A stretch of 64,000 bases of DNA from Sphingopyxis witflariensis. Its GTDB lineage: Bacteria; Pseudomonadota; Alphaproteobacteria; Sphingomonadales; Sphingomonadaceae. The notes under the pieces are model-generated. The model saw nothing but the letters and a program-made list of their open reading frames with translations, searched no databases and was not told the origin of the DNA. Shown piece by piece: positions 19,174-32,097 of the stretch. Numbering within the stretch: the stretch's first letter is position 1; each line of letters begins with the position of its first letter. Position numbers and translations under genes: made by a program. Where the stretch lies: the NCBI RefSeq assembly GCF_002205635.1, contig NZ_NISJ01000001.1, forward strand, positions 744,001-808,000, in the 5' to 3' direction.

Positions 19174-21286
19174 CCTGCGGCGGGCGACGCCACGGATGGT
19201 CGTCGCCCGCGCGCATTGCGGTAATGACGTGCGGATCGTCGCCCAGATAAATGGCTAGCCCGCCACTTGTCGCCAGGCTGTCGCGATCGACCGTCAGCCA
19301 GCGGGCGATGCACTCGCGCGGTAACCACCGGTCGCTGATCACAACATCGGCGGCCGCGCACGCCGCGGCCATATCGGCCCCCTCAATCCGATCACGACCG
19401 CGCGAGACGAGGATGGCGCGCTGCGTCACCCCTTCGCCCTGTTGCCAGCGACAGAAATCGGCATTGCATTCGACATGATCGAGATCGGAAAGCGCGGCCA
19501 GCGGCGCGTCGTGGCCCGCCGCTTCCGCCATCGTGTCACGAACATAATCACCCGCGCGGTCACGAAGCAGCGCATAACCGCCGGCCGGTACAGCGGCCGC
19601 GATATGGCGGCCATCGCTCGTCACGAGCACATCGGGGCGCGGCTGCGCGAGCAGCGCAGCGACCCCGATCGCGAGCGGCACGAAGCCCGCCCGCCGCCAG
19701 CGCGTCTGCCACAACAGCAGCCATAGCCCACCGAAGATCGCTAATCCGAAGCCCCAGGCCGGAAAGCTCGGCAGCATGGCGACCGCCCCCGGCGCCGCCG
19801 CAACCATGTGCGCAAGCGCGAGCAGCAGATCCAGCGCCTGCCCCGCCACCCACCAGAAGGGCGCGCCGAGCCCGACGCTATCGAACAACAAAGCCAGCGC
19901 CTCGGCAGGCATGATGACAAAGGTCGTCAGTGGAATCGCCACAACATTGGCGAGCGCGCCGTAAAGCCCCGCCTTGTGGAAATGGAACAGCGCGATCGGC
20001 GCCAGCGCAACTTCGATTACGAGGCCCGTGATCAGCAATCCGACTATGCCGCGCCCAAGCCGGATGATCCAGAATTCGTTGCGACGCTCAAGGAAGGCGC
20101 GCATCCGGCGGCTTTCATGAAGCGCGATGATCGCGGTGACCGCCGCAAAGCTCAGCTGAAAACTTGGCCCCGCGAGCGATTCGGGGCGCCAGATCAGCAC
20201 AATCAGCGCGCCCGCCGCGACAAGCCGTAAGGTCAACGCTTCGCGCCCGAGCAGAAAGGCAAAAAGCACGAGCAGCGCGGCGATGAACGAGCGCAGAGTC
20301 GGAACCTCAGCCCCCGCGAGCAAAGTATAGGCGCCGCCCGCAATCGCCCCGGCAGCCGCAGCGAGCGGCAGCACATATCCCGCGAGCGCGAGCCGCCGGT
20401 TGAGCGCCAGCAACCGCATCGTCAACAGCATCGCAAAGCCCACCACCGCGGTCACATGCAGCCCGCTGATCGATAGAAGATGCGCAAGCCCGCTGCGCCG
20501 CATCGCCTCTTCTTCCGCCTCGGCGATCGCGCCGCGATCACCGGTGACCAGCGCGGCGGCGATGCCTCCTGCCGACCCTTCCAACTGGCCGTGAATATGC
20601 GCACTGAGCCGCGCACGCAGCGGCGGCGTGCGTGCCCCCCGCCCTTCAACCCGCGTGATCGTCCCAAGGATCGTGCCGACGGCCCCGATGCGATCAAACC
20701 ACGCGCGCTGGGCGAAATCATAGCCGCCGGGCAGGCTCGCCGCAGGCGGCGGCATCAACCGGGCGCGAACGCCAATATGCTCACCGGGCATGACATCGCC
20801 CGCCCGTTCGCTGTCAGCGGTCAGCCGCATGCGCGGCGGCAGGTCGGCCCGGTAATGCGCTCGGACGATAAAGCGCACCTGCCCGCGCGCCGGCAAAGGC
20901 TCGACGCGCTCGACAGACGCGGAAAATTCGGTGGTAATCGGCCGCGCGAGTACCGGCGCCGCAACCCACAGCGACCGCGCCCAGATCAGCAACACGCCCG
21001 CCGCCATCACGCCGCAGCCGACCGCGACCATTCGCCCGATCCGGCCTTGCCAACCAATCAATAGCCCGCCCAGAACCCCCGCAGCGAGCAGCAGCAGAAG
21101 CCCGATCCAATGCGCCTCAGCCGGAAGAATGAACCAGGCAGCGACGCCTGCGCCGAGCGCGACGGGCAACCAAAGTCCGATCCGCTCGCGCTCCGCCTCC
21201 AGCCGCGTCTCGAGCGCATCGGCCAGCCTGCGCCATCCCGCAAGCCAGCGCGTACCAATGGGCGTTTGAAGCTGCCTTGTCGCCAT
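19127..21286 (-). CDS. comEC: ComEC/Rec2 family competence channel protein
   Basis: This 719-residue polytopic membrane protein starts at [15 protein letters not shown] (ATG 21286); the open frame extends further upstream without membrane or family features. It has an N-terminal DUF4131-like segment with two helices. The competence domain (about residues 200-480) contains the diagnostic [19 protein letters not shown]. The C-terminal periplasmic part ends with CNADFCRW and [12 protein letters not shown] blocks but has no HxHxDH metal site, so a metallo-beta-lactamase nuclease activity is absent, as I recall for many alphaproteobacterial homologues. The role is inner-membrane transport of single-stranded DNA; actual competence is unproven. 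Confidence 0.9.
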   Translation of the reverse strand: MATRQLQTPIGTRWLAGWRRLADALETRLEAERERIGLWLPVALGAGVAAWFILPAEAHWIGLLLLLAAGVLGGLLIGWQGRIGRMVAVGCGVMAAGVLLIWARSLWVAAPVLARPITTEFSASVERVEPLPARGQVRFIVRAHYRADLPPRMRLTADSERAGDVMPGEHIGVRARLMPPPAASLPGGYDFAQRAWFDRIGAVGTILGTITRVEGRGARTPPLRARLSAHIHGQLEGSAGGIAAALVTGDRGAIAEAEEEAMRRSGLAHLLSISGLHVTAVVGFAMLLTMRLLALNRRLALAGYVLPLAAAAGAIAGGAYTLLAGAEVPTLRSFIAALLVLFAFLLGREALTLRLVAAGALIVLIWRPESLAGPSFQLSFAAVTAIIALHESRRMRAFLERRNEFWIIRLGRGIVGLLITGLVIEVALAPIALFHFHKAGLYGALANVVAIPLTTFVIMPAEALALLFDSVGLGAPFWWVAGQALDLLLALAHMVAAAPGAVAMLPSFPAWGFGLAIFGGLWLLLWQTRWRRAGFVPLAIGVAALLAQPRPDVLVTSDGRHIAAAVPAGGYALLRDRAGDYVRDTMAEAAGHDAPLAALSDLDHVECNADFCRWQQGEGVTQRAILVSRGRDRIEGADMAAACAAADVVISDRWLPRECIARWLTVDRDSLATSGGLAIYLGDDPHVITAMRAGDDHPWRRPPQVSGNDEAVPTGDLVQ

Positions 21287-21357
21287 GCTAGGGGCTCCCC
21301 CGACCCCCGTCCCCGCACCTGTATCCGGGGGCGACAGAGTGAGTGAAAGAGGACGTG

Positions 21358-22812
21358 GTGGCAACCGAAAATCAAGCAATTGCAGGCGAAGCGACCGGCG
21401 CCGATGTGGTGACGCGCTTTGCGCCCTCCCCGACCGGATTCCTGCATATCGGCGGTGCACGTACCGCACTGTTCAACTGGCTGTTCGCGCGCCATCACGG
21501 CGGCAAATTCCTGCTCCGCATCGAGGATACCGACCGCGCCCGCTCGACCGACGCCGCGATCGACGCGATTCTCGACGGAATGCGCTGGCTCGACCTCGAC
21601 TGGGATGGCGAGACCGTATTTCAATTTGCGCGCGCCGACCGCCATGCCGCCGTCGCCGATGAATTGCTGGCCAAGGGCGAGGCCTATCGCTGTTATCTGA
21701 CACAGGATGAACTCGCCGCGATGCGCGCCGAAGCGCAGGAAAAGCGCCTGCCCTTCCGCGTTCGCAGCCCTTGGCGCGACCGTAACGACGGCGACGCGGC
21801 CATCCCCCACGTCATACGCCTGCGCGCACCGCAGGAGGGCGCGGTGACGATCAGCGACCGGGTCCAGGGCGATGTCACCGTCCAAAATGCCGAACTCGAC
21901 GATTTCGTCCTGCTGCGCAGCGACCGCACCCCGACCTATATGCTCAGCGTCGTCGTCGACGATAATGATATGGGCGTGACGCATGTGATCCGCGGCGATG
22001 ACCATCTGAACAACGCCTTCCGTCAGGTTGCGCTGCTGCGTTCGATGAACTGGCGTGAACCCGTCTATGCCCATGTCCCGCTGATCCACGGCGCCGATGG
22101 CGCCAAGCTGTCGAAGCGCCACGGCGCGCTGGGCGTCGACGCCTATCGCGACGAAATGGGCTATTTGCCGGAAGCGGTGAACAATTATCTCCTCCGCCTC
22201 GGCTGGGGACATGGCGATGATGAGATCATCAGCCGCGCGCAGGCTGTGGAATGGTTCGACCTCGGCCATGTCGGCCGCTCGCCGTCGCGTTTCGATTTCA
22301 AGAAGCTCGAGAATCTGAACGGCCATTATCTCCGCGAAGCGGACGATGCGCGCCTTGCCGCGCTGGTCGCGCCGATGACGGCCAAACTGATCAGCCGCGA
22401 CCTCACCGCCGACGATCAGACGCTGCTGACCAAGGCAATGGCAGCGTTGAAACCGCGCGCCAAGACCCTCCACGAAATCGCCGACGGTGCGACCTTCCTG
22501 TTCTTGCCCGAACCGCTGACCTTCGACGAAAAGGCAGCGGCGGTACTCACCGACACCCCGGCGGGTATGCTGTCGTCGATCGCCGACCGACTGCGCGCGC
22601 TGTCCGACTGGTCGCCGGAATCGGTCGAGGCCGCCATTCGCGAAGAAAGCGAAGCTGCTGGCGTAGGACTCGGAAAACTGGCCCAACCGCTGCGTGCCGC
22701 GCTGACCGGACGAACCATATCGCCGGGAATTTTCGACGTACTCCTGCTGCTTGGCCGCGATACCAGCCTGGCGCGACTTGACGCAGCGCACAATTTTCCG
22801 GCAGGGGCGTAG
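21358..22812 (+). CDS. gltX: Glutamate--tRNA ligase
   Basis: This 484-residue class I aminoacyl-tRNA synthetase contains the HIGH-like motif [19 protein letters not shown] and the KMSKS-like [11 protein letters not shown] at 21358 is preferred as start because GAGG (21349-21352) lies 5 bp upstream; GTG at 21343 or 21355 is possible. Divergent from comEC across about 70 bp. Followed by gltA after 37 bp. Confidence 0.95.
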   Translation: MATENQAIAGEATGADVVTRFAPSPTGFLHIGGARTALFNWLFARHHGGKFLLRIEDTDRARSTDAAIDAILDGMRWLDLDWDGETVFQFARADRHAAVADELLAKGEAYRCYLTQDELAAMRAEAQEKRLPFRVRSPWRDRNDGDAAIPHVIRLRAPQEGAVTISDRVQGDVTVQNAELDDFVLLRSDRTPTYMLSVVVDDNDMGVTHVIRGDDHLNNAFRQVALLRSMNWREPVYAHVPLIHGADGAKLSKRHGALGVDAYRDEMGYLPEAVNNYLLRLGWGHGDDEIISRAQAVEWFDLGHVGRSPSRFDFKKLENLNGHYLREADDARLAALVAPMTAKLISRDLTADDQTLLTKAMAALKPRAKTLHEIADGATFLFLPEPLTFDEKAAAVLTDTPAGMLSSIADRLRALSDWSPESVEAAIREESEAAGVGLGKLAQPLRAALTGRTISPGIFDVLLLLGRDTSLARLDAAHNFPAGA

Positions 22813-22849
22813 CCGATCTCAGCCTCAGCCCATTAATAAGGGGAAAGCC

Positions 22850-24136
22850 ATGACCGACCAGACCGCGAAAATCACTCTGGGCGACAAGAATATCGAAAGC
22901 CCCGTGCTGTCCGGCACGGTCGGCCCGGATGTCGTGGATATCCGCAAATTCTACGCCCAGACCGGTGCCTTCACCTATGACCCGGGCTTCACCTCGACGG
23001 CGAGCTGCGAATCGCAGCTAACCTATATCGACGGCGACGAAGGCGTGTTGCTTCACCGCGGCTATGCGATCGGCGACCTCGCCGAAAATTCCAGCTTCAT
23101 GGAAACCTGCTATCTGTTGCTGAACGGCGAACTGCCGAACGCCGACGAACTGGATACGTTCGAAAACACCATCACCCGCCACACGATGCTGCACGAACAG
23201 CTCGCGACCTTCTATCGCGGGTTCCGCCGCGACGCGCACCCGATGGCGGTGATGTGCGGCGTTGTCGGCGCGCTCAGCGCTTTTTACCCCGACTCGACCG
23301 AAATCCACGATCCGCGCCAGCGCATGATCGCCAGCCACCGGCTGATCGCGAAAATGCCGACGATCGCGGCGATGGCGTATAAATATTCGGTAGGCCAGCC
23401 CTTCGTCTATCCCGACAATTCGCTGAGCTACACCGGCAATTTCCTGCGCATGACCTTCGGCGTCCCCGCCGAGGAATATGTGGTCAATCCGGTCGTCGAA
23501 CGCGCGCTCGACCGCATTTTCATCCTCCATGCCGATCATGAGCAGAATGCGTCGACCTCGACCGTCCGCCTTGCCGGTTCGTCGGGCGCCAATCCCTTCG
23601 CGTGCATCGCGGCGGGCATTGCCTGCCTGTGGGGCCCGGCGCATGGCGGCGCCAACGAAGCCGCGCTCAACATGCTGCGCGAAATCGGCACCCCTGACCG
23701 CATCCCCGAATATATCGCCCGCGCGAAGGACAAGAATGATCCGTTCCGCCTGATGGGCTTTGGCCACCGCGTTTACAAAAACTACGATCCGCGCGCGACG
23801 GTGATGCAAAAGACCGTCCGCGAAGTGTTCGACGCACTGAAGGTCAGCGACCCTGTATTCGAAGTCGCGCTGCAGCTTGAAGAAATGGCGCTCAACGATC
23901 CATATTTCGTCGAGAAGAAGCTGTTCCCGAACGTCGATTTCTATTCAGGTGTGATCCTGTCGGCGATCGGTTTCCCGACGACGATGTTCACCGCCCTCTT
24001 CGCCCTCGCCCGCACCGTCGGCTGGGTCGCGCAGTGGAACGAAATGATTTCGGACCCCGCGCAGAAGATCGGCCGTCCGCGCCAGCTGTACACCGGCCCG
24101 ACGCATCGTCCCTATGTGGCGGTCGATAAGCGCTAA
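22850..24136 (+). CDS. gltA: Citrate synthase
   Basis: This 428-residue type II (hexameric, NADH-sensitive type) citrate synthase catalyses entry of acetyl-CoA into the TCA cycle. The start is ATG 22850 behind AAGGGGAAAG. Catalytic residues are visible in [30 protein letters not shown] and the NVDFYSG segment. A strong intrinsic terminator follows at 24159-24195. Confidence 0.97.
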   Translation: MTDQTAKITLGDKNIESPVLSGTVGPDVVDIRKFYAQTGAFTYDPGFTSTASCESQLTYIDGDEGVLLHRGYAIGDLAENSSFMETCYLLLNGELPNADELDTFENTITRHTMLHEQLATFYRGFRRDAHPMAVMCGVVGALSAFYPDSTEIHDPRQRMIASHRLIAKMPTIAAMAYKYSVGQPFVYPDNSLSYTGNFLRMTFGVPAEEYVVNPVVERALDRIFILHADHEQNASTSTVRLAGSSGANPFACIAAGIACLWGPAHGGANEAALNMLREIGTPDRIPEYIARAKDKNDPFRLMGFGHRVYKNYDPRATVMQKTVREVFDALKVSDPVFEVALQLEEMALNDPYFVEKKLFPNVDFYSGVILSAIGFPTTMFTALFALARTVGWVAQWNEMISDPAQKIGRPRQLYTGPTHRPYVAVDKR

Positions 24137-24158
24137 GCTTTCGATTTCAGACAGTCTC

Positions 24159-24195
24159 AAACGGCGGCGCGGGCAACTGTGCCGCCGTTTCGATT
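24159..24195 (+). terminator. Intrinsic terminator of gltA
   Basis: AAACGGCGGC (24159-24168) and GCCGCCGTTT (24181-24190) are perfect 10-bp arms with a 12-nt loop, followed by a T-rich CGATT stretch. It sits between the convergent gltA and kinase-like genes and may act in both directions. Confidence 0.8.
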
Positions 24196-25571
24196 CAGAT
24201 AGCCCGTGCAGGCAAACTCAGCGTAAAGCGCGCGCCTTGCCCCGGCGCGCTGTCCACCGTCAGGTCGCCGTCCATCGCACGCGCCAGGCGGCGGGCGATA
24301 TAGAGGCCGAGCCCAGATCCGCCGCTGTCGGTGCGGCCCAGCCGCTCGAATTTCTCGAACACGACCGCCTGTTGCTCCGGGTCGATCCCTTGTCCCTGAT
24401 CGGCGACGGTCACCATCGCCCGGTCTCCCTCGCGGTCGACGCGGATCCAGATCATCGAATTTTCGGGCGAATAGCGGATCGCATTGCCCAGCAAGTTGAG
24501 CAGGACCTGCAGCACGCGGCGAAATTCACCGGTCGCGGGCATCTGGTCGTCGGTGCGCGGCGCATCGATGCGAATACCCTTTTCCTCCGCCTTCATGCCG
24601 AGCAGACCTACCGCACGGCGCGCAAGGTCGCCGAGGTCGATTTCATCCTGCGCCGCCTTGAACCCGGGCCGTTCTATATTCTGAAGATCGGCCAGATCGT
24701 CGACCAGACCGAGCAAATGGCGCCCCGCATGCGCGATATCACCCGCATAGCGCGCATAGTCGGCGCGGATCGGGCCGTCGAACTGGCCCGAAATCGTCTC
24801 AGCCGTCGCGATGATGCGACTGAGCGGTCCGCGCAGCGCGCCATCGATCCGCCTCCCGAAAATCGGGTCGGACAGCGGCAAGGAGCCGAACGCTGGATCA
24901 ACCAGCACTTGGGGCGGATGGGCCTCCACCGGCTCGTCCGTCGGTTCCGCAACACCACGAAAGCCAGTGAAGCGCGCCGTCGCATCGAACAATGCCTCGC
25001 CCGAAACCACCATCGAAACCCGGGCGGCAGGGCCATCGGCGCGCACGCGCTGCCCATCAAAGCCTATCTGCCGCGCCAAAGCGCGCAGCACCGGAAAACG
25101 GCCATCCTCGTCGGGCTGCAGTTCGAAGAGTTCGGACAGCGACTGTCCTTCCCACTCTTCGGGAATCGGCGGCGCCTCGGCTCCGGCACGCAGTGCGACC
25201 ATGCGCAATTGCTGATCGCATTCCCACGTCCAGCTTTGCGGCGTCACGCTCGTCGCGGCCAGCGCCGGCATGAGCGGCTGAGCGACCGGACGCGTGCGCC
25301 AATCGCTGATTTCGACATTCGCGCCATCGGAATCGGGGATGATGCGGACGAGAGCATGCACATCGCTATGATCGTCGGCCGCATGGAGCGGGCGACTAAG
25401 GTCGGTCTGCAGTCGCTGGGCCAGCGCGACGAGCCGCGCCAGATGCGGCAGCGCCAGCGGTTTGCCGAGCCCCGCGCCCGCGCGCTGCTGCAGGCGCAGC
25501 AAGGGCGCATCGGCGCTGATGAGCAGGCCCGCTCGGTCGATGCGGCCGTGTATGATGTGCTCGCTTCTCAT
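24195..25571 (-). CDS. Histidine-kinase-like protein lacking the phospho-acceptor histidine
   Basis: This 458-residue protein has an N-terminal region with a PAS-like segment (about residues 110-210), a HisKA-like dimerisation region (about 235-300) and a full HATPase_c domain. The ATP-binding boxes are intact: N-box Asn363 in LLGNAIRYSPE, G1 DQGQGI (391-396), F-box FEKFERL and G2 GGSGLGLYIARR. The H-box, normally HELRTPL, reads GALRGPL (244-250), so the usual histidine is Gly244. It cannot autophosphorylate at the canonical site and may instead be an ATP-dependent signalling or scaffold protein. No membrane helix is visible, so it is probably cytoplasmic. Its ATG overlaps the stop of the upstream partner by 4 bp. 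No response regulator is adjacent. Confidence 0.85.
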   Translation of the reverse strand: MRSEHIIHGRIDRAGLLISADAPLLRLQQRAGAGLGKPLALPHLARLVALAQRLQTDLSRPLHAADDHSDVHALVRIIPDSDGANVEISDWRTRPVAQPLMPALAATSVTPQSWTWECDQQLRMVALRAGAEAPPIPEEWEGQSLSELFELQPDEDGRFPVLRALARQIGFDGQRVRADGPAARVSMVVSGEALFDATARFTGFRGVAEPTDEPVEAHPPQVLVDPAFGSLPLSDPIFGRRIDGALRGPLSRIIATAETISGQFDGPIRADYARYAGDIAHAGRHLLGLVDDLADLQNIERPGFKAAQDEIDLGDLARRAVGLLGMKAEEKGIRIDAPRTDDQMPATGEFRRVLQVLLNLLGNAIRYSPENSMIWIRVDREGDRAMVTVADQGQGIDPEQQAVVFEKFERLGRTDSGGSGLGLYIARRLARAMDGDLTVDSAPGQGARFTLSLPARAI

Positions 25572-26476
25572 TTTCCGTCACCTTGACCCGCGACAGCGCG
25601 CGCCGAAAGCATCGCAAGCGACGCCTCGAGCGGCGCAAGCGCGATCCGGTCGAGCCGCAACGGCGCGAACAGCGACGGCAAGGCGGCGGTATCCGCCGTC
25701 AGCAAGGCCAGCGTCATATCACCATAGCTGCGGTGCAACGCGGCGGCAGCCAGCGCGATCAGCACCGGCCAGTCGTGCCGCGCGATTGCCGTCGCCGCCG
25801 TGTCGAACAATGCACCGCACTCCGCGAGCATATCATGATAGGCCTTGGCAGCGGCATCGATGCCACGCTCGTCGGCGTGGCGGTCCAGCGCCGCGCGCAC
25901 CGCTTCGCCGAGCGCGGCAGCGCGGCGATGATCCTGGCTGATCTGGCCGAGGCGCCACGCCGCAATGTCGTGAAGCAGCGCGCGAAATATCATGGGATCG
26001 AGGTCGGCGATGCCCAGTGCCGGGTGACCGAGCGCGTCGAAACGGCGGCGGTCGGCGATTTGCAGCGTCAAATAGGCCTGATCAGCTGCGGACAATGGCT
26101 CGCGGACGGTCAGTTCTTCGTCGCTTGCCCCTGCGGGTTCGCGGGGGAGCATCTCGGGCGGACCGTTCTGCTGCGCGGATTGTTCGCGCCAGCGATGTTC
26201 CTCGGCACGCGCAAAACAGGCCGCCGCGAAGCGTTCGGGACCGGGCAGCCCGTCCGCCAGCCAGTCGCGCCACAGCGCCCCCGTATCGATCGCCGAATCG
26301 AGCCGTGCCGCAACATCGGTGATGAGCCGACCTGCAATGCCCAGCGAAAGCGCGCGTTGCTCCTCGGTCAGTCGCCCGGCCGCAGGCGCCGCCAGATAAT
26401 CGGCAAGCTCGCGCAGACGCGCCGACAGCGTCGGCGACGGCAAGTCGATGCCGGGCAAGGAGGAGAATTCAGCCAT
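25568..26476 (-). CDS. Conserved-looking protein of unknown function, partner of the kinase-like gene
   Basis: This 302-residue, Ala/Leu/Arg-rich, mostly helical protein has no signal peptide, membrane helix or motif that I recognise. It is coupled to the downstream kinase-like gene through an ATGA overlap, so the two products are likely made in fixed ratio and may interact. The middle part (GHPALGIADLDPMIFRALLH onwards) is made of regular amphipathic helices, as in repeat-type or histidine-phosphotransfer-like bundles, but no diagnostic sequence is present. It begins the minus-strand two-gene operon. Function unknown. Confidence 0.7.
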   Translation of the reverse strand: MAEFSSLPGIDLPSPTLSARLRELADYLAAPAAGRLTEEQRALSLGIAGRLITDVAARLDSAIDTGALWRDWLADGLPGPERFAAACFARAEEHRWREQSAQQNGPPEMLPREPAGASDEELTVREPLSAADQAYLTLQIADRRRFDALGHPALGIADLDPMIFRALLHDIAAWRLGQISQDHRRAAALGEAVRAALDRHADERGIDAAAKAYHDMLAECGALFDTAATAIARHDWPVLIALAAAALHRSYGDMTLALLTADTAALPSLFAPLRLDRIALAPLEASLAMLSARAVAGQGDGK

Positions 26477-26534
26477 GCGTATTCGCCAATAACAGCATGA
26501 CGTTAATAGGCCTTAAACCTTGAAGCGCTTTGTT

Positions 26535-27749
26535 TTACCGGGATTCCGGTCGCCGTGCGAGGCGCACCCAGAGCAGGATTTGCAGCAACGCGAGCAACGG
26601 CAGGATCGCGAACATCAACGGCGCAAAGCCGAACAACAGCGCGGGCGCGAGCAATATCCACGCCTGATCGGCGTCGGGAAGCAGCCAGTGGAAACGCCTT
26701 CTCTCTCCCGAATCTTCATAAAGCCAGCGCGCGAGAAGGATCGCTGCGGCCAGACACGGCGCGAGCGCGGCCTCCGAAAAGGGCGGCATCTTGTGTGCGG
26801 GCCCCGCGAGCGACAGCAGCCAGGGGAAAATCGCGAGTAGCCCCCAGGCAAAGGTGCGGATCACCGCGCGCGCGCGGTCCTGCGCCGCGCTTTCGGCGCG
26901 AAATGCCGAGAGGAAGCGCATCCCCGCGAGGCCAAGGCCACCAAAGACGGCGATCAGCGCCCCGGCCGCCGCGAGCCCGCTCGCCGCGAGCAACGCGACA
27001 ATGATCCACAAGAATGCCGTAATATAAGGCAGATAGCGCGCAGTATTCGGAGACTTCACGAGCAACGGTCCGGCCAGCCGGATGAGCGGCATCATGATCG
27101 CCGACCGACCGAGCCCCATCCCGCCATATTCCACCTGTTGCAGGCTCGATTGCTCGATCAGCGCCGCGGTCGGGCGGTCGGTAACGATCGCAATCTCACC
27201 TTGCTCGAACAGGGCCGGCTCGCAATAAAGCCGCCGCGCACCCGCCTGTACCGCAAGGCGCAGCAGCGTCAGCATCATGTCCCATTCGCCCGGCATCGCC
27301 GCAAGGTCGGCGACCATCTTGTCCGAAATGCAGGCGAGCCCGCCCCAGCGCCGCGTCGCGTCGATCCGCTCGAACCCCTGGGTCAGCATCGTGTCGCCGG
27401 TAACGAGGATCGCGGGCGACCCGGGCCGCGCAATGGCCGCATAATGCGTGCCGCTAGCGCGCAGCCCGTCGGCCACCAAAATGATCCGGTCGTCGCTTTC
27501 GACCATGTTCATCAGGTCGCCCGCGACGCGCACAGACGTCACCCGTATGCCGCGCCTTCGGATACGGTCACAGGTCGCGAGCAGTTCCGCGGGAACCGCG
27601 CCCACCGCAACCGCGATATGGGTCACGCCAACGTCCGCAAGCCGCGCCGCCTGCCGCTCGATCAGCGTCTCCCCCGCCACGGTGACGAGCGCGCGCAAGC
27701 TGCCATCGGGCAGCGTTTCGCTGGCGCCGATCAGCGCGATCAGGGCCAT
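26535..27749 (-). CDS. Membrane protein with a degenerate nucleotidyltransferase-like N-terminal domain
   Basis: This is a 404-residue product from ATG 27749 (MALIALIGASETLPDGS); an upstream ATG at 27815 adds residues of no evident structure. The N-terminal about 220 residues look like a GT-A/NTP-transferase fold: LVTVAGETLIERQAARLADV followed by VTHIAVAVG resembles the start of MobA/sugar-nucleotidyltransferases, but the LAAGxGxRM nucleotide loop is absent. The C-terminal half has about five to six hydrophobic helices (from residue ~255) and no CDP-alcohol phosphatidyltransferase motif. It may be a relic of a two-domain cytidylyltransferase-phosphatidyltransferase design. Divergent from gyrA. 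Function unknown. Confidence 0.7.
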   Translation of the reverse strand: MALIALIGASETLPDGSLRALVTVAGETLIERQAARLADVGVTHIAVAVGAVPAELLATCDRIRRRGIRVTSVRVAGDLMNMVESDDRIILVADGLRASGTHYAAIARPGSPAILVTGDTMLTQGFERIDATRRWGGLACISDKMVADLAAMPGEWDMMLTLLRLAVQAGARRLYCEPALFEQGEIAIVTDRPTAALIEQSSLQQVEYGGMGLGRSAIMMPLIRLAGPLLVKSPNTARYLPYITAFLWIIVALLAASGLAAAGALIAVFGGLGLAGMRFLSAFRAESAAQDRARAVIRTFAWGLLAIFPWLLSLAGPAHKMPPFSEAALAPCLAAAILLARWLYEDSGERRRFHWLLPDADQAWILLAPALLFGFAPLMFAILPLLALLQILLWVRLARRPESR

Positions 27750-27995
27750 CGGCGGGCACCGGACGAAAAAACGGTCATCGCCGCCGACCTTTAGGGGCGA
27801 AGAGGCGATTGGCAAGCCGCGAAATTGCGGCAGGACGGCCCAAAAGCGCCACGATTTGCACGCCCCGGTGCGCGCGGTTTCCGACGCGCCCCGAACAGGA
27901 AAAATCTGGCCAAAAATCGCGCGAATCGCTGGCCTTCGCGGTCCCTATCGGCTAGGAAAAAAACATCTCCCGAAAGACAAAAAAAAGGCCGGGTC

Positions 27996-30745
<2,750 letters not shown>

Positions 30746-30749
<4 letters not shown>

Positions 30750-31054
30750 CCGCCTCGACGGCCTATAAGGTGCTGACTGCACAACAATGGGCCGATTTCG
30801 AGCGCGAACGCGTGTTTCGCGGCGCACCGGTGGATATCGCCGACGGCTATATCCACCTGTCGACGGGCGAACAGCTCGACGCGACGCTGGCCAGGCATTT
30901 CGCGGGCCAGACCGGCCTCATGATCGCCGAGGTGGACCTGATCCTCCTCGGCGACGCGATCCGCTGGGAAGAGGCACGCGGCGGCGCGCTCTTCCCGCAC
31001 CTCTACGCCGAACTGCCGATCCACGCGGTAATTGGGCTGCAAAAGCGCGATTAA
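30746..31054 (+). CDS. DUF952 domain-containing protein
   Basis: This 102-residue small cytoplasmic protein has the DUF952 signature: AYKVLTAQQWADFE at the N-terminus, DIADGYIHLSTGEQ, then WEEARGGALFPHLYAELP. The family's fold resembles ADP-ribosyltransferase/KptA-like proteins, but its activity is unknown. It is translationally coupled to gyrA by an ATGA overlap, so it is probably expressed constitutively. Confidence 0.88.
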
Positions 31055-31208
31055 CGCTTCGCAATTCCTTTTCGCCCTCCGACTTACTGGCGGTCCGGCG
31101 ACGGACGCAGGATTAATTCTGACACAATAGGCTAAGAAGGTTTGTCTTCTTTGACGCAGGAAGCTGCCTATACACTTTCATGCCAAGCCCGATGAATAGC
31201 TGACGAGC

Positions 31209-31883
31209 TTAGCGTCTCGAAATGAGAGGCCATATCCATTCCATCTTCCGTCTTCGTGGCAGCTCGGCAGACTTCGCAGCCACAGAAGAGTAAGAAAACG
31301 CCGTCTGCTCGGCAGCCAAGTGTAGCAGTTGCTTCCTTCTATCGATGGCAAGCAAGAGGCGCGCGATGTGCGTGAAATTTTCCACGCCTGCGTCTGATAG
31401 AATTTTTCTCAGCGCCGCCTCGTCCTTCTGGCGATGGCTTCTTTCGAACTCGTCGCTCAGACCAGCATCCGCCACGCGCGACATCACTGATATTGAACCA
31501 CCATCATATCCTTCTGCATCGGGCAAAAGTCGCTCAAACTTGTTGAGCCTCTGCCAATCAAAAGACTCTTTGACCCAAAACTCCAGAACCTGAAGCGTTT
31601 CGGACTGCATAGCCTCTCCGATACACCCGTTATGGCTGGGGGGATCACCCACGAACAAATCACCATATAAAGCCAACTGGTCACGAAGGTCGATATGGCC
31701 AGGAAATTCCGCAACGTCGAATATGGCATGACAAAACTGACAACGAGCGCGGACCAACGCGACCTGCGAACCGTAAACAGAGGCATCATGTGGATGGAAT
31801 TGAGAATAGCGCGGTACACCCAGAAGCCACCATTCAGGAGGTTCCGGAATACGCTGTGTAATGTCGTCATAGGCAATAAACAT
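31209..31883 (-). CDS. Hypothetical protein with possible zinc-binding cysteines
   Basis: This is a 224-residue protein of unrecognised function. Its N-terminal half has a CxxCH (Cys48, Cys51, His52) and a later HNGC (His84, Cys87) around a GDPP stretch (residues 79-82), a plausible zinc site. From memory this resembles a widespread uncharacterised family with CxxC...YGDPP, but that cannot be confirmed here. The C-terminal half is helical and charged. GC is visibly lower (about half) than in the flanking genes, and no partner gene is nearby, suggesting acquired DNA. Confidence 0.65.
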   Translation of the reverse strand: MFIAYDDITQRIPEPPEWWLLGVPRYSQFHPHDASVYGSQVALVRARCQFCHAIFDVAEFPGHIDLRDQLALYGDLFVGDPPSHNGCIGEAMQSETLQVLEFWVKESFDWQRLNKFERLLPDAEGYDGGSISVMSRVADAGLSDEFERSHRQKDEAALRKILSDAGVENFTHIARLLLAIDRRKQLLHLAAEQTAFSYSSVAAKSAELPRRRKMEWIWPLISRR

Positions 31884-32097
31884 GGCAACCTTGCTGTGAT
31901 CGGCTTAAATTTCCTGAACATAGCTTTGGCTTCTTAACGAATTGCCGTTTCAGGTCTTTCGGCACGGCATCAAGCGTCCGCGATTAATACTAGCAGCATT
32001 CACTTGAGCCGGCGTGACGAGAAATGACAGCTCGCCTTGCGTCCGAAAACCACCGCTCCCAATTGACGCCATCCCCCGATCGGCGCAGCATCGCATC

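Noticed and set aside
26503..26516. TTAA-N6-TTAA upstream of the kinase-like operon as a CtrA box
   Set aside because: Spacing is 6 rather than 7 bases, so it does not match the consensus.
27825..27995. In-frame N-terminal extension of gyrA
   Set aside because: Arg/Lys-rich, no family similarity; TTG 27996 has a ribosome-binding site and gives the usual GyrA N-terminus.
31209..31883. Toxin-antitoxin or restriction gene
   Set aside because: No partner gene and no nuclease or toxin motif; only an unexplained cysteine pattern.
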